A stretch of DNA of 37,437 nt from assembly GCF_009866965.1 (NCBI RefSeq), contig NZ_SPKJ01000036.1, positions 1 to 37,437 of the forward strand, read 5' to 3'. The stretch is from Propylenella binzhouense (GTDB lineage: Bacteria > Pseudomonadota > Alphaproteobacteria > Rhizobiales > Afifellaceae). Positions within the stretch are counted from its first letter, which is position 1; every line of letters starts with the position of its first letter. Positions 1 through 7,489 of this stretch are shown piece after piece. The notes beneath the pieces are model-generated. The model saw nothing but the letters and a program-made list of their open reading frames with translations, was not told the origin of the DNA and ran no database searches. The position numbers were made by a program, and so were the translations under genes.

Positions 1-541
1 CGGCCCCGCGCGCGTCGCCGCCCGCCCTGTCGGCAGGCCGCGCGGCTTCGGCCGCCGCAGGCGCGCCGCTCGCCCGGGCGAGGACGAGGATCGAGGGAAG
101 GCCCGCGAAGAGGAGAGCGGCGAAGAGACCGGCAAATGCGGTGAGGTTCGCGCCGGCGAAGACGCCCGGCAGGAGCATCGCGCTCGCCGCGACATATCCG
201 GCCAGCATCGCCAGGCCGATCCGGTTGGCGAGCCTCGCATGCCCGGTCCGGGCGGCATGCGCGACGCCGAGATTGGCCACCGCGATGGCGGCCGGCACCG
301 CAACCGGCGCCTCCGATCCGATCGAAAGCAGCAGCAGGAAGGGCAGCGCGAAGAGGCCGGCAAGGCCCGTCGTGACGAGCGCCGCGATCTCGGCCTCGGC
401 GAGCGCGGGCGCCGCGCGCCGAAGGGCGCCGCCGCTCCGCCGTCTGGCGGAGCCGGAGCGGCTGACATGTCCGTTGACGCCGTCCTCGATCGCGAGGGTC
501 ATCAGGTTACGCCTGGTTTTGGTTAATCGCCGCCCGACCAT
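1..541 (-). CDS. Membrane protein of unknown function, N-terminal part (cut by window edge)
   Basis: The frame is open from an ATG at 541 to the left edge (about 180 codons) and gives a hydrophobic protein. A basic, polar N-terminus of about 50 residues is followed by roughly four hydrophobic stretches (near IAALVTTGLAGLFALPFLLL, APVAVPAAIAVANLGVA, IGLAMLAGYVAASAMLLPGV and LTAFAGLFAALLFAGLPSIL). An Ala/Arg-rich linker then runs off the edge. This shape (short cytosolic tail, four membrane helices, linker) resembles the sensor part of some histidine kinases or diguanylate cyclases, but no catalytic domain is visible, so this is only a guess. A second in-frame ATG lies at 502. The codon TAA precedes the 541 start in frame, and neither start has a clear ribosome-binding site. 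Confidence 0.6.
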   Translation of the reverse strand, partial: MVGRRLTKTRRNLMTLAIEDGVNGHVSRSGSARRRSGGALRRAAPALAEAEIAALVTTGLAGLFALPFLLLLSIGSEAPVAVPAAIAVANLGVAHAARTGHARLANRIGLAMLAGYVAASAMLLPGVFAGANLTAFAGLFAALLFAGLPSILVLARASGAPAAAEAARPADRAGGDARGA

Positions 542-685
542 CGCGATCGAGCTTTAAGGAAACTTGAACCGGCCCGGTCCGGCGGGCGCTGCAACAGGTC
601 CAGGCCGGGATACTTTTCATCAGGGTTAAGCGTTCGTTTCCATCCTTCCGAGGTGGAGAACGGTAGGGTAACCGCTGACTTAAGC

Positions 686-713
686 TTGATAGTGCGATTT
701 TATATCAATCGCA
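686..713. repeat. Two interleaved inverted repeats upstream of the DUF5330 gene
   Basis: An AT-rich island in a GC-rich region holds two perfect overlapping dyads. TTGATA (686-691) pairs with TATCAA (703-708) across 11 nt. TGCGATT (693-699) pairs with AATCGCA (707-713) across 7 nt. Their centres are 6 bp apart. It lies about 85 bp upstream of the DUF5330 gene and about 145 bp upstream of the divergent membrane protein, so an operator for one or both genes is plausible. The rest of 542-797 shows no gene I can support. Confidence 0.5.
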
Positions 714-797
714 TGCGGGCGGCAAACCTGGACTTCAGACGGATATGCTCAAATGCGCGGCAATTCGGACGAATAGAGATCCGAGCGCAGGTCAGGC

Positions 798-1133
798 ATG
801 TTCGTTCTCAGGTCGCTGTTCTGGCTCACCATGCTCGTCATGGTGCTTCCGCCTGCGGAGGGCGCGGATGCGCCGCCCCGCGTCAGCCTCTTCAACGCCG
901 TGATCGCGGCACAGGCGCTCGTGCAGGATGTCGGCGCCATCTGCGAGCGGAATCCCGGCGCCTGTTCGGTCAGCCGCGACGCGCTCGCCCTTGTCGGGCG
1001 CAAGATCGAGACCGGCGCCAATATCGTCGAGGCGGGGGTCGCGCGCGAGCGCGGGACCGACCACGGCACGCTCCGGCCGGCGGACCTCGCGCCCGCCTGG
1101 TCGCTCGGCGAGCCCCGCCCGCCGCGCGGCTGA
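798..1133 (+). CDS. DUF5330 domain-containing exported protein
   Basis: A 111-aa protein that starts with a hydrophobic signal-like segment (residues 1-22, MFVLRSLFWLTMLVMVLPPA), so it is probably exported or membrane-anchored. The middle (about 30-75) has the pattern of the DUF5330 family known from Hyphomicrobiales: a conserved region with two cysteines (CERNPGAC) followed by an Ala/Leu-rich helix. The C-terminus is Pro/Arg-rich and poorly conserved in type. The function is unknown. The gene runs the same way as sufE, 76 bp downstream; this neighbourhood is common in the order as far as I recall. The domain call rests on remembered family pattern, not a search. Confidence 0.7.
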   Translation: MFVLRSLFWLTMLVMVLPPAEGADAPPRVSLFNAVIAAQALVQDVGAICERNPGACSVSRDALALVGRKIETGANIVEAGVARERGTDHGTLRPADLAPAWSLGEPRPPRG

Positions 1134-1209
1134 GACCGCCGCAGCGCGGCGCAGGCTTGCTGCGGCGTCCGGCACGTCCTAGCTAGACGGCTGAAACCAT
1201 GGGCAGCCG

Positions 1210-1623
1210 ATGGCCATAGAGACCCTCATCGACGACTTCCAGTTCCTGGACGACTGGGAGGACCGCTATCGCTACGTCATCGAGCTCGGCCGCACGCTCG
1301 AGCCGCTCGGCGCGGACGAGCGGACCCCCGCGAACAAGGTGCTCGGCTGCGCGAGCCAGGTCTGGCTCGTCACCGAAATTGCCGGCGAAGGCGATCCCGT
1401 GCTCCGCTTCCGCGGCGACAGCGACGCCCTCATCGTCCGCGGCCTGATCGCCGTCCTGCTCGCCATCTATTCCGGCAGACCGGCCTCCGAGATCCTCGCC
1501 GTCGACGCCGAGGCGGTGTTCGCGAAGCTCGGCCTGCGCGAGCATCTGACGTCGCAGCGCTCGAACGGCCTCTCCTCGATGGTCGCGCGCATCCGCCGCG
1601 ACGCCGCCGCCGCGCTCGCCTGA
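1210..1623 (+). CDS. sufE: SufE family cysteine desulfurase sulfur acceptor
   Basis: A 137-aa protein matching SufE over its full length. SufE takes persulfide sulfur from the cysteine desulfurase SufS and passes it to the SufBCD scaffold during Fe-S cluster assembly in the cytosol. The acceptor cysteine is Cys47 in the signature NKVLGCASQVWL (E. coli GCQSQVW). The downstream YSGRPASEILAVDAEAVFAKLGL and LTSQRSNGLSSMV regions are also typical. No other suf genes are in the window, so it is not in a suf operon here. It ends 1 bp before the convergent DUF6456 gene (stop codon at 1625-1627). Confidence 0.95.
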   Translation: MAIETLIDDFQFLDDWEDRYRYVIELGRTLEPLGADERTPANKVLGCASQVWLVTEIAGEGDPVLRFRGDSDALIVRGLIAVLLAIYSGRPASEILAVDAEAVFAKLGLREHLTSQRSNGLSSMVARIRRDAAAALA

Positions 1624-1624
1624 G

Positions 1625-2446
1625 TCACGCGATCGTCGGGCGGTAGTCCGCCGCGCCCCAATGGCGGACGCCCTTCGATCGCTGCGGACCTTCGGCGGCT
1701 TCGCAGAGCCCGTAATGCCGCGAGAGCGCCGAGAGCGCGAGCTTCAGCACCAGCTTGGCGGAGCGCGCCGGCCACTCCCGCTCCCGCTCGACCGTCTCCA
1801 GCCCCTTCAGGAAGCAGCAAATGTCGAGGAGCACGCCGGCGAATTCGGGACCGACGGCGGCGACCGCCTCGTCCACCCGGATCCGGGCCGCGAGCGAGGC
1901 ATCCGTCAGGTCGGCGGTGCCGCCGCGTCCGCCCGTCCGCCGGCCCGAGGTCACGGTTGCGGACCAGCTCGCCGTCATCCGCGGCTGCAGCTGCGCCCGC
2001 TCGAAGTCGGCCCGCAGGCGCTCGGCCGCGGCGACCGCCGCACTGCCGAGATAAGGCGGCCTGCCGGCCCTCTTCTGCGCGAGCGTCGCGACCGGGCTCT
2101 CGTCGGCGTTCCGGAGGATCGGCGGCCGGTCCCCGCCATTCTCGCCGCCTGCCGCGACGAGCGTCGCGTGCTGCGCGCGATAGGGGTCCGGGCCGGGCGT
2201 CATGCGCGCGAGCAGGCTCGCCGCCTCCGGCTGCGGGCGAAGGCGGCCGTCCCTTTCCGCCGCCAGGACGCCGCGCGCGAGGAGCGAACGAACGAGCGCG
2301 CCGGAGAGGCGGAGCACGCCCGGCCGATCCGCACGCGCGAGTTCGATCCCGCCGTCCGCCGTCCGCTCGATGAGCCGGTCCGGGCGCGCGGCGAACAGTG
2401 CGAGCGCCTCTCTCAGCTTCGCTTCGGCCTTGGCGCTCCCCTTCAC
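1625..2446 (-). CDS. DUF6456 domain-containing protein
   Basis: A 273-aa soluble protein. The N-terminal third (LREALALFAARPDRLIERT...GVLRLSGALVRSLLARGVL) looks like a winged-helix or HTH-like module. The central and C-terminal part (from about residue 115, ESPVATLAQKRAGRPPYLG, through ERLRADFERAQLQPRMTASWS to the end) matches DUF6456, an uncharacterised alphaproteobacterial family. The start is GTG at 2446, overlapping the stop of the upstream DnaA-C-like gene as GTGA, so translation is probably coupled. The pairing with a DNA-binding protein suggests a regulatory role, but that is inference. Confidence 0.75.
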   Translation of the reverse strand: MKGSAKAEAKLREALALFAARPDRLIERTADGGIELARADRPGVLRLSGALVRSLLARGVLAAERDGRLRPQPEAASLLARMTPGPDPYRAQHATLVAAGGENGGDRPPILRNADESPVATLAQKRAGRPPYLGSAAVAAAERLRADFERAQLQPRMTASWSATVTSGRRTGGRGGTADLTDASLAARIRVDEAVAAVGPEFAGVLLDICCFLKGLETVEREREWPARSAKLVLKLALSALSRHYGLCEAAEGPQRSKGVRHWGAADYRPTIA

Positions 2447-2826
2447 GCGCCGCCCCCGGACTGGAAGGCGGAGACCCAGAGCTCCAGGGCGGCAGAGAGA
2501 TAGTCGAGCAGCCGGTCGAAGGCCGGGTCGTCGCGCCGGTCCTCGATCCGCGCGATCGCATGCGCCACCGTCGTCCGGTCCCGCCCGAACTGGCGGCCGA
2601 TCGCCGAAAGGCTGAAGCCGAGCGAGGTGTGGGCGAGATACATCGCGATCTGCCGCGCGGCCGATTCCTTCGCCGTGCCGCGCCGGCGCGCGCGGACGGC
2701 GTCGCGCCTGACCCTCAGCGCCGCCACGACGAGCGTCTCCGCCGCCCGGCAGCCGCTTGCCACCTCCCCTGCCGAATCGTCCCGCCCGCCCCTTCCCGGC
2801 CGTCCGGCGATATCGAGATCCGTCAT
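2443..2826 (-). CDS. Stand-alone DnaA domain-IV-like DNA-binding protein
   Basis: A 127-aa protein. Residues about 55-105 (RQIAMYLAHTSLGFSLSAIG followed by RQFGRDRTTVAHAIARIEDR) carry the DnaA C-terminal helix-turn-helix signature; GRDRTTV corresponds to the GRDHTTV signature of DnaA. There is no AAA+ ATPase domain, so this is not the replication initiator but a small regulator that reuses its DNA-binding domain. The N-terminus is Gly/Arg-rich and low in complexity. ATG at 2826 has GGAG seven bases upstream. A perfect 9-bp dyad (2837-2860) lies just upstream of that site. It is translationally coupled to the DUF6456 gene. Confidence 0.85.
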   Translation of the reverse strand: MTDLDIAGRPGRGGRDDSAGEVASGCRAAETLVVAALRVRRDAVRARRRGTAKESAARQIAMYLAHTSLGFSLSAIGRQFGRDRTTVAHAIARIEDRRDDPAFDRLLDYLSAALELWVSAFQSGGGA

Positions 2827-2836
2827 GCCCGTCTCC

Positions 2837-2860
2837 GTAATAGGAATATGATCCTATTAC
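2837..2860. promoter_or_regulatory. Perfect 9-bp inverted repeat, candidate operator of the DnaA-C-like gene
   Basis: GTAATAGGA (2837-2845) and TCCTATTAC (2852-2860) form a perfect dyad with a 6-nt centre (ATATGA). It stands out by its AT content. It lies 10 bp upstream of the minus-strand start codon at 2826, next to the ribosome-binding site. It could be an autoregulatory operator or a 5' UTR hairpin. There is no T-run to make it a terminator. Confidence 0.55.
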
Positions 2861-2961
2861 ACCTGCAACCGGGGAACGGGGATAAGTTTTGCCCGGCGGG
2901 GACAGGCGGGGCGGCGGTCCCCGCCTCCCGGCGGCGGGCGATCATCGGCCGAAGACCACCG

Positions 2962-3336
2962 ATGACGGAGACGATCATGCCGGCCGGCCCGCATGGAACA
3001 GGACGCCTGGAACCCGCGGCGAGGAGGGTCGTCGCCATTGCGGCGCGCGCCGGCGCCGCACGCTACGACCGCATGCGGCACCTGCCCGGGCTCATCCGCT
3101 TCGTTCCCGAGGACAAGGATCCCGTGGCGGAGACGGAGCGCATCTTGGCACTCCTCGCCCGCGCGCTCCGCGCGGAGCGCAATCGGGCGCGGGCGGGCCA
3201 CTGGACCTACGATCTCAACCGGCACATAGCGCTGCACCAGGCGCAGCGCGCCGAGGCCGAGCGGCTTTCCGCCCTCCGCGCCGGCGGGCCCGCCGCGGCG
3301 CGGGAGCCGTGCGCGGCCCGGCCCGAACGGCCTTAG
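2962..3336 (+). CDS. Small protein, DUF6477-like (tentative)
   Basis: A 124-aa soluble, Arg/Ala-rich protein. The core ([20 protein letters not shown], then [20 protein letters not shown], then [24 protein letters not shown]) has the heptad-like helix arrangement I associate with DUF6477, a small alphaproteobacterial family of unknown function. The match is from memory and is weak. Coding preference is plausible (strong G/C at third positions), while the overlapping minus-strand frame looks like a shadow. The ATG at 2962 has no strong ribosome-binding site. Its TAG stop overlaps the TAA stop of mucR on the other strand. Confidence 0.6.
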   Translation: MTETIMPAGPHGTGRLEPAARRVVAIAARAGAARYDRMRHLPGLIRFVPEDKDPVAETERILALLARALRAERNRARAGHWTYDLNRHIALHQAQRAEAERLSALRAGGPAAAREPCAARPERP

Positions 3337-3749
3337 CCGTCCTGGCCGCGCTTCTGGCCGAGGCCCATCTCCTTGGCGAGCTGCGAGCGCGCCTGCGCAT
3401 AGTTCGGCGCCACCATCGGATAGTCCGCCGGCAGGCCCCACTTCTCGCGATATTGCTCGGGCGTGAGATTGTAGTGCGTGCGCAGGTGCCGCTTGAGGGA
3501 CTTGAACTTCTTACCGTCCTCGAGGCAGATGATGTAATCCGGCATGACCGACTTCTTCGGCGGCACCGCCGGCTTCGGCGGCTCGGCCTCGGGCTCCGCC
3601 TTCCCGCCGGAGCTGCGCACCAGCGCCGAATGCACCTGGTTGATCAGGCCGGTCAGCTCCGCCGAGGAGATGCTGTTGTTGCTCACATAGGCGGAGACGA
3701 TCTCCGCCGTCAATTCGATCAGACTGTCCTGATCCACAGATTCGATCAT
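3333..3749 (-). CDS. mucR: MucR/Ros family transcriptional regulator
   Basis: A 138-aa protein with the full MucR layout. The N-terminal helical oligomerisation part (about 1-45, [20 protein letters not shown]) is followed by a Pro/Glu/Lys linker and the prokaryotic zinc finger ([20 protein letters not shown], then [16 protein letters not shown]). The metal site reads Cys75, Asp78, His88, His92, the Ros-type variant in which Asp replaces the second Cys. Ros/MucR proteins are H-NS-like repressors of exopolysaccharide, motility and virulence or symbiosis genes and usually repress themselves. GGAG lies upstream of the ATG. The 239 bp between this gene and mnhG hold no clear gene. Confidence 0.95.
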   Translation of the reverse strand: MIESVDQDSLIELTAEIVSAYVSNNSISSAELTGLINQVHSALVRSSGGKAEPEAEPPKPAVPPKKSVMPDYIICLEDGKKFKSLKRHLRTHYNLTPEQYREKWGLPADYPMVAPNYAQARSQLAKEMGLGQKRGQDG

Positions 3750-3988
3750 GTCGATCTCCGTTCCGTTCCAGAATGGTGCAAGCGTATGGGAAGGGCATTC
3801 TGCCCGCTGACTGTCGTCTAGCAGCGGTTGCCGGCGATATCTACCGTCCGAGTGCAGAAACTACGTGAGATGAAGAGACGCAGTCGGCGGGCCGGAGGTG
3901 CATGCGTGGCCTGCAGCGACCAAGCGGCCGATGCCATCATCTTCTTCCTTAGCCGGGAGTGTGGCGAAAGTTGAGCAGCGCCCGTCGA

Positions 3989-4342
3989 TCAATCCGTTAT
4001 TCGGGACGCCTGCCGGCGCGTGACCTCGTCGAGCGTCGTGCCCGGCCAGGGCCGCAGGCCCGCGGTCACGGCCGCGCGGGCGAGGAGATGCGCGGAGACG
4101 GGCGCGGTCAGGAGCAGGAACACGATGCCGGCGAGCGCACGCGTGATCACGCCGACCTGCATCGCCTCCACGGCGAGCGCGAGCAGGATGATGCCGGAGC
4201 CGATCGTGCCCGCCTTGCTCGCCGCGTGCATGCGCGTGTAGAGGTCCGGCAGCCGAAGCACGCCGATCGCCCCGACGAGCGCGAAGAGGGCCCCGATCAC
4301 GACCAGGAGCCCCGAGAGGACGGCGAGAATATCCGCGATCAT
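3989..4342 (-). CDS. mnhG: Mrp Na+/H+ antiporter subunit G
   Basis: A 117-aa membrane protein with three hydrophobic segments (about 5-27, 48-62 and 66-88) and the MnhG/PhaG motif GVLRLPDLYTRMHAASKAGT. It is the last gene of the seven-gene mnhABCDEFG operon, which codes for a multi-subunit secondary Na+/H+ antiporter in the inner membrane. Its ATG overlaps the mnhF stop (ATGA). The C-terminal tail is cytosolic and basic. Confidence 0.93.
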   Translation of the reverse strand: MIADILAVLSGLLVVIGALFALVGAIGVLRLPDLYTRMHAASKAGTIGSGIILLALAVEAMQVGVITRALAGIVFLLLTAPVSAHLLARAAVTAGLRPWPGTTLDEVTRRQASRITD

Positions 4343-4650
4343 GGCCCTTCCTCGGGTGTCTTTCCGCCGTCCCCCTCGGCGCGGACGGCGTAGAAGCGGG
4401 CGAGCGCCACCGTGGCCAGAAAGCCGACCAGCCCGACCGCGATGGCGATGTCGACATAGAGATAATAGCCGGTCTTCACGCCGATCATGGCGATCAGGCC
4501 GATGCCGAGCGTGGTGATGAGGTCGAGCGAGAGAATGCGGTCGGCGAGGCTCGGGCCGAGCACGAGCCTTATCACCAGGAGCGCGTAGGCGACCGACAGG
4601 AGCACCAGCGCGATGTCGATGCAGACGTCGAGGAAGCCGAGGGCGCTCAC
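4339..4650 (-). CDS. mnhF: Mrp Na+/H+ antiporter subunit F
   Basis: A 103-aa protein with three membrane helices. The region VIRLVLGPSLADRILSLDLI, then GLIAMIGVKTGYYLYVDIAI, is typical of MnhF/PhaF. I chose the GTG at 4650 because it gives the usual family length and overlaps the mnhE stop as GTGA. The much longer open frame upstream is antisense-like filler inside mnhE. The C-terminus (EGDGGKTPEEGP) is acidic and cytosolic. Confidence 0.92.
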   Translation of the reverse strand: MSALGFLDVCIDIALVLLSVAYALLVIRLVLGPSLADRILSLDLITTLGIGLIAMIGVKTGYYLYVDIAIAVGLVGFLATVALARFYAVRAEGDGGKTPEEGP

Positions 4651-5123
4651 CGGAACGCCTCCATGATCCGGCGCTCGAAGCTCTGGGCGATGTCGCGCTT
4701 CATCGCTTCCGGATCCGGCACGTCGATGGCGTGGACGAAGATGTAGCGGCGGTCGGACGAGACGTCGACCGAGAGCGTGCCCGGCGTCAGCGTGATGAGA
4801 TTGGCGAGCAGCGTGATCTCGTAGTCGCGGTCGACCCGGAGCGGATAGGCGACGATGCCCGGATGGAGCGGCATCTTCGGCTGGACGACGATCCACGCCA
4901 CCTTCAGCCCCGATTTCAGCAGCTCGTAGAGAAAGACGAGCACGAGGGCGATGATCCGCCTGCTGCGGTCGAAATAGCGCCTCGTCCCGACCTGGTCCCG
5001 GATGAACCAGAGCGCGAAGCTGCCGAGGGCGAAGCCGAACACGATGTTCGGCAGGGCGAAATTGGTGGTGACCGCCGCCCAGGCGAGCGCGAACAGGATG
5101 TTGACGGGGAAGAGGCCGCTCAC
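4647..5123 (-). CDS. mnhE: Mrp Na+/H+ antiporter subunit E
   Basis: A 158-aa protein. Two or three N-terminal membrane segments (about 5-40 and 57-75) are followed by the soluble MnhE domain with the signature LLANLITLTPGTLSVDVSSD. The start is GTG at 5123, overlapping the mnhD stop as GTGA. The open frame extends far upstream through mnhD in another frame, but only the part from 5123 resembles MnhE. Confidence 0.93.
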   Translation of the reverse strand: MSGLFPVNILFALAWAAVTTNFALPNIVFGFALGSFALWFIRDQVGTRRYFDRSRRIIALVLVFLYELLKSGLKVAWIVVQPKMPLHPGIVAYPLRVDRDYEITLLANLITLTPGTLSVDVSSDRRYIFVHAIDVPDPEAMKRDIAQSFERRIMEAFR

Positions 5124-6694
5124 GGCCCGCCCCCGAAGACGGACCGGATGTAGGCCGCCGGGTCGAGCAGGCCGAGGGCCGCCCCGTCGGTGAGCGACAT
5201 CAGCGGGTCTGGGAAGAGGCCGATCAGGATCGCGAGGGCGGCGAGGAATGCGACCGGAAGCGTGAGGCCCAGCATCTCGGCGGCCGGAAGCGGCCGGGGA
5301 AGCGCCTCCGCGCCGTCCGGCGTGCCGGCCGCCCCGCCGCGCCAGAACGCCATGCCGAAGGCGCGCCCGCCCGCGATCGTGGTGAGGAAGCCGGAAAGGA
5401 GGACGGCGGCGGCGAGCCACCAGCGGCCCGCCTGGAGGGCGGCCTCGGTGATCAGCACCTTCGGCCAGAAGCCCGAGAAGGGCGGGAGCCCTCCAACGGC
5501 GAGCACGAGCACCAGCACGATCGCCGCGAGCGCGGGCGCGACCGCGTAGAGCCCGCCGGTCTCGCGCAGATCGAAGGAGCCGCCGATGCGCCCCGCCACG
5601 CCCGCGCCGAGATAGAGCGCCGCGCTGACGATCATGGAATGGACGGCGTAGAACGCCGCGCCGGCGAGGCCGAGCTGGGAACCGAGCGCGATACCGGCCA
5701 GCATCGCGCCGATCCCGCTGATCACGAAATAGCCGAGCATGCGGCGGAGGTCGGACTGCGCGATCGCGCCGAGGCCGGCCCCGATCATGGTGACGATCGC
5801 GACCCAGAGGATGACGTCGCCGAAGACCGCCCGCTGCGCCGGCATGAGCATGACGAGCACGCGGAGCAGCGCGTAGACGCCCACCTTCGTGAGAAGGCCC
5901 GCGAACAGCGCCGCCGCGGAGATGGCCGGCGTGTGGTAGGAGGCCGGCAGCCAGAAATGGAGCGGGAAGGCGGCCGCCTTCATCGCGAAAGCGAGGATGA
6001 AGAGCGCGGCGATCGTGTTGATCGGGGCCGCCTCGCCGAGGCCGCGGATCCGGTCGACGAGGTCGGCCATGTTGAGGGTGCCGGCGACGCCGTAGAGATA
6101 GCCGATGGCGACCAGGAAGAGCGTCGTCGCGAGCAGGTTGAGGATGGCGTAGCGGATCGCGCCGTCGAGCTGCTCCCGGCTGTTGCCGAGAACGATCAGG
6201 CCGAACGAGGCGATGAGGAGCACCTCGAACCAGACGTAGAGATTGAAGATGTCGCCGGTCAGGAACGCGCCGCATACCCCGGTCATCATCAGCGTCAGGC
6301 ACGGATAGAAACCGTAGCGCCGCAGGCCTTCCGGCACGTCGCGCATGGCGTAGACGGCGACCGCGAGCGCGACGACCGAGGCCGCGAGCGCGAAGGTCGC
6401 GCCGAGCACGTCGGCGCTGAACGAGATCCCGAAGGGCGGCAGCCACCGCCCCATCGTCATCGTGATCGGCCCCGACACGGCCACCCGCGCGAGGAGCAGC
6501 GCGTTGTTGGCGACGAGCGCGGCCATGGCGGCGATCGCGATCAGCGGCTGCAGCCGCGGAAAGTTCCGCAGCATCACGAGCACGGCGCCGGCGAGCACCG
6601 TCACCATGACCGGCGCGATCACCAGGTAGTCGGCGAGCGGCGTCGGGGCGAGCACCAGCGCCCGCGCGAGGTCGACCGTTCCCGGCATCGCCAT
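5120..6694 (-). CDS. mnhD: Mrp Na+/H+ antiporter subunit D (NuoN-like)
   Basis: A 524-aa polytopic membrane protein of the proton-conducting family shared with NuoL/M/N. Typical blocks are GVCGAFLTGDIFNLYVWFEV, then AAFPLHFWLPASYHTPAISA with the conserved Lys of FAMKAAAFPLHFWLP, then LTKVGVYALLR and LAVGGLPPFSGFWPK. MnhD and MnhA form the likely ion-translocating channels. The ATG at 6694 follows the mnhC stop by one base. Confidence 0.96.
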   Translation of the reverse strand: MAMPGTVDLARALVLAPTPLADYLVIAPVMVTVLAGAVLVMLRNFPRLQPLIAIAAMAALVANNALLLARVAVSGPITMTMGRWLPPFGISFSADVLGATFALAASVVALAVAVYAMRDVPEGLRRYGFYPCLTLMMTGVCGAFLTGDIFNLYVWFEVLLIASFGLIVLGNSREQLDGAIRYAILNLLATTLFLVAIGYLYGVAGTLNMADLVDRIRGLGEAAPINTIAALFILAFAMKAAAFPLHFWLPASYHTPAISAAALFAGLLTKVGVYALLRVLVMLMPAQRAVFGDVILWVAIVTMIGAGLGAIAQSDLRRMLGYFVISGIGAMLAGIALGSQLGLAGAAFYAVHSMIVSAALYLGAGVAGRIGGSFDLRETGGLYAVAPALAAIVLVLVLAVGGLPPFSGFWPKVLITEAALQAGRWWLAAAVLLSGFLTTIAGGRAFGMAFWRGGAAGTPDGAEALPRPLPAAEMLGLTLPVAFLAALAILIGLFPDPLMSLTDGAALGLLDPAAYIRSVFGGGP

Positions 6695-6695
6695 G

Positions 6696-7073
6696 TCAGT
6701 AGCCCTCCGGCGGCACGGGACCGCCGAGCGGCTCGGCGACCTTCAGCTCCGGCGTCTTGTCGGAACCGATCGCCTGGTAGGCCCGGAAGACGAGCACCAG
6801 GATGAAGGCGAAGAGCGAGAAGGAGATCACGATCGCGGTCAGGATCAGCGCCTGCGGCAGCGGGTTCGCGGTCACGCCGTCGGGAACGAGCGCGCCTTCC
6901 GGGATGATCGGCGGCACCTCCCGGAAGATCCGGCCGCTCACGAAGATGAGGAGGTTCACCCCGTTGCTGAGGATCACGAGGCCGATCAGGATCCGGATCA
7001 GCGAGTTGGAGAGCATCAGGTAGATGCCGCCGCCGAAGAAGAACCCGACGAGGATGGCGATCGGCGCCTCCAT
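6696..7073 (-). CDS. mnhC: Mrp Na+/H+ antiporter subunit C (NuoK-like)
   Basis: A 125-aa protein with three membrane helices, homologous to NuoK. Key blocks are LMLSNSLIRILIGLVILSNG, NLLIF and PLPQALILTAIVISFSLFAF. The start is ATG at 7073, overlapping the mnhB stop (TGATG). The longer open frame upstream is not MnhC-like. The C-terminal tail is short and polar (GSDKTPELKVAEPLGG). Confidence 0.94.
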   Translation of the reverse strand: MEAPIAILVGFFFGGGIYLMLSNSLIRILIGLVILSNGVNLLIFVSGRIFREVPPIIPEGALVPDGVTANPLPQALILTAIVISFSLFAFILVLVFRAYQAIGSDKTPELKVAEPLGGPVPPEGY

Positions 7074-7489
7074 CAGCGTTCCTTCTCCTCCAGCGTGAGC
7101 GCGATGGCGCTGATCGCGCCGACCACGACGAAATAGACGCCGATGTCGAAGACGACCGGGGTGGCGACCGGGATCTCGGCGCCGAAGACGTGCGGGGTCC
7201 ACCACAGCCCGGTGAGGAAGGGCACGCCGAGGAGGAGCGACGGCAGTCCGGAGGCGGCCGACAGGAAGAGCCCGAAGCCGGAGATCGCGGTCGGGGTGAA
7301 GACGAGCGCGTGGCGGACGGCGGTGACCCCGCAGGCGATGCCGTAGATCGCGATGGCGGAGGCGGCGATCAGGCCGCCGATGAAGCCGCCGCCCGGGGCA
7401 TTGTGTCCGCGCAGCAGCACGAAGATGGAGAAGAGCACCATCAGCGCCGTCAGGTAGGGCGCGATCGTGCGGAAGATGATCGTCCTCAC
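7073..7489 (-). CDS. mnhB: Mrp Na+/H+ antiporter subunit B
   Basis: A 138-aa membrane protein with four hydrophobic helices and the MnhB signature [32 protein letters not shown] near the end is also typical. The start is GTG at 7489, overlapping the mnhA stop as GTGA. The subunit is part of the seven-protein Mrp antiporter complex. Confidence 0.95.
   Translation of the reverse strand: MRTIIFRTIAPYLTALMVLFSIFVLLRGHNAPGGGFIGGLIAASAIAIYGIACGVTAVRHALVFTPTAISGFGLFLSAASGLPSLLLGVPFLTGLWWTPHVFGAEIPVATPVVFDIGVYFVVVGAISAIALTLEEKER

Noticed and set aside
602-650. CtrA-type site TTAA-N7-TTAA near GTTAAGCGTTCGTTTCC
   Set aside because: The second half (TTTC) misses the consensus at two positions; single half-sites are common by chance.
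5639-6805. 388-aa open frame antisense to mnhD
   Set aside because: Charged low-complexity product with no family resemblance, opposite a full MnhD.
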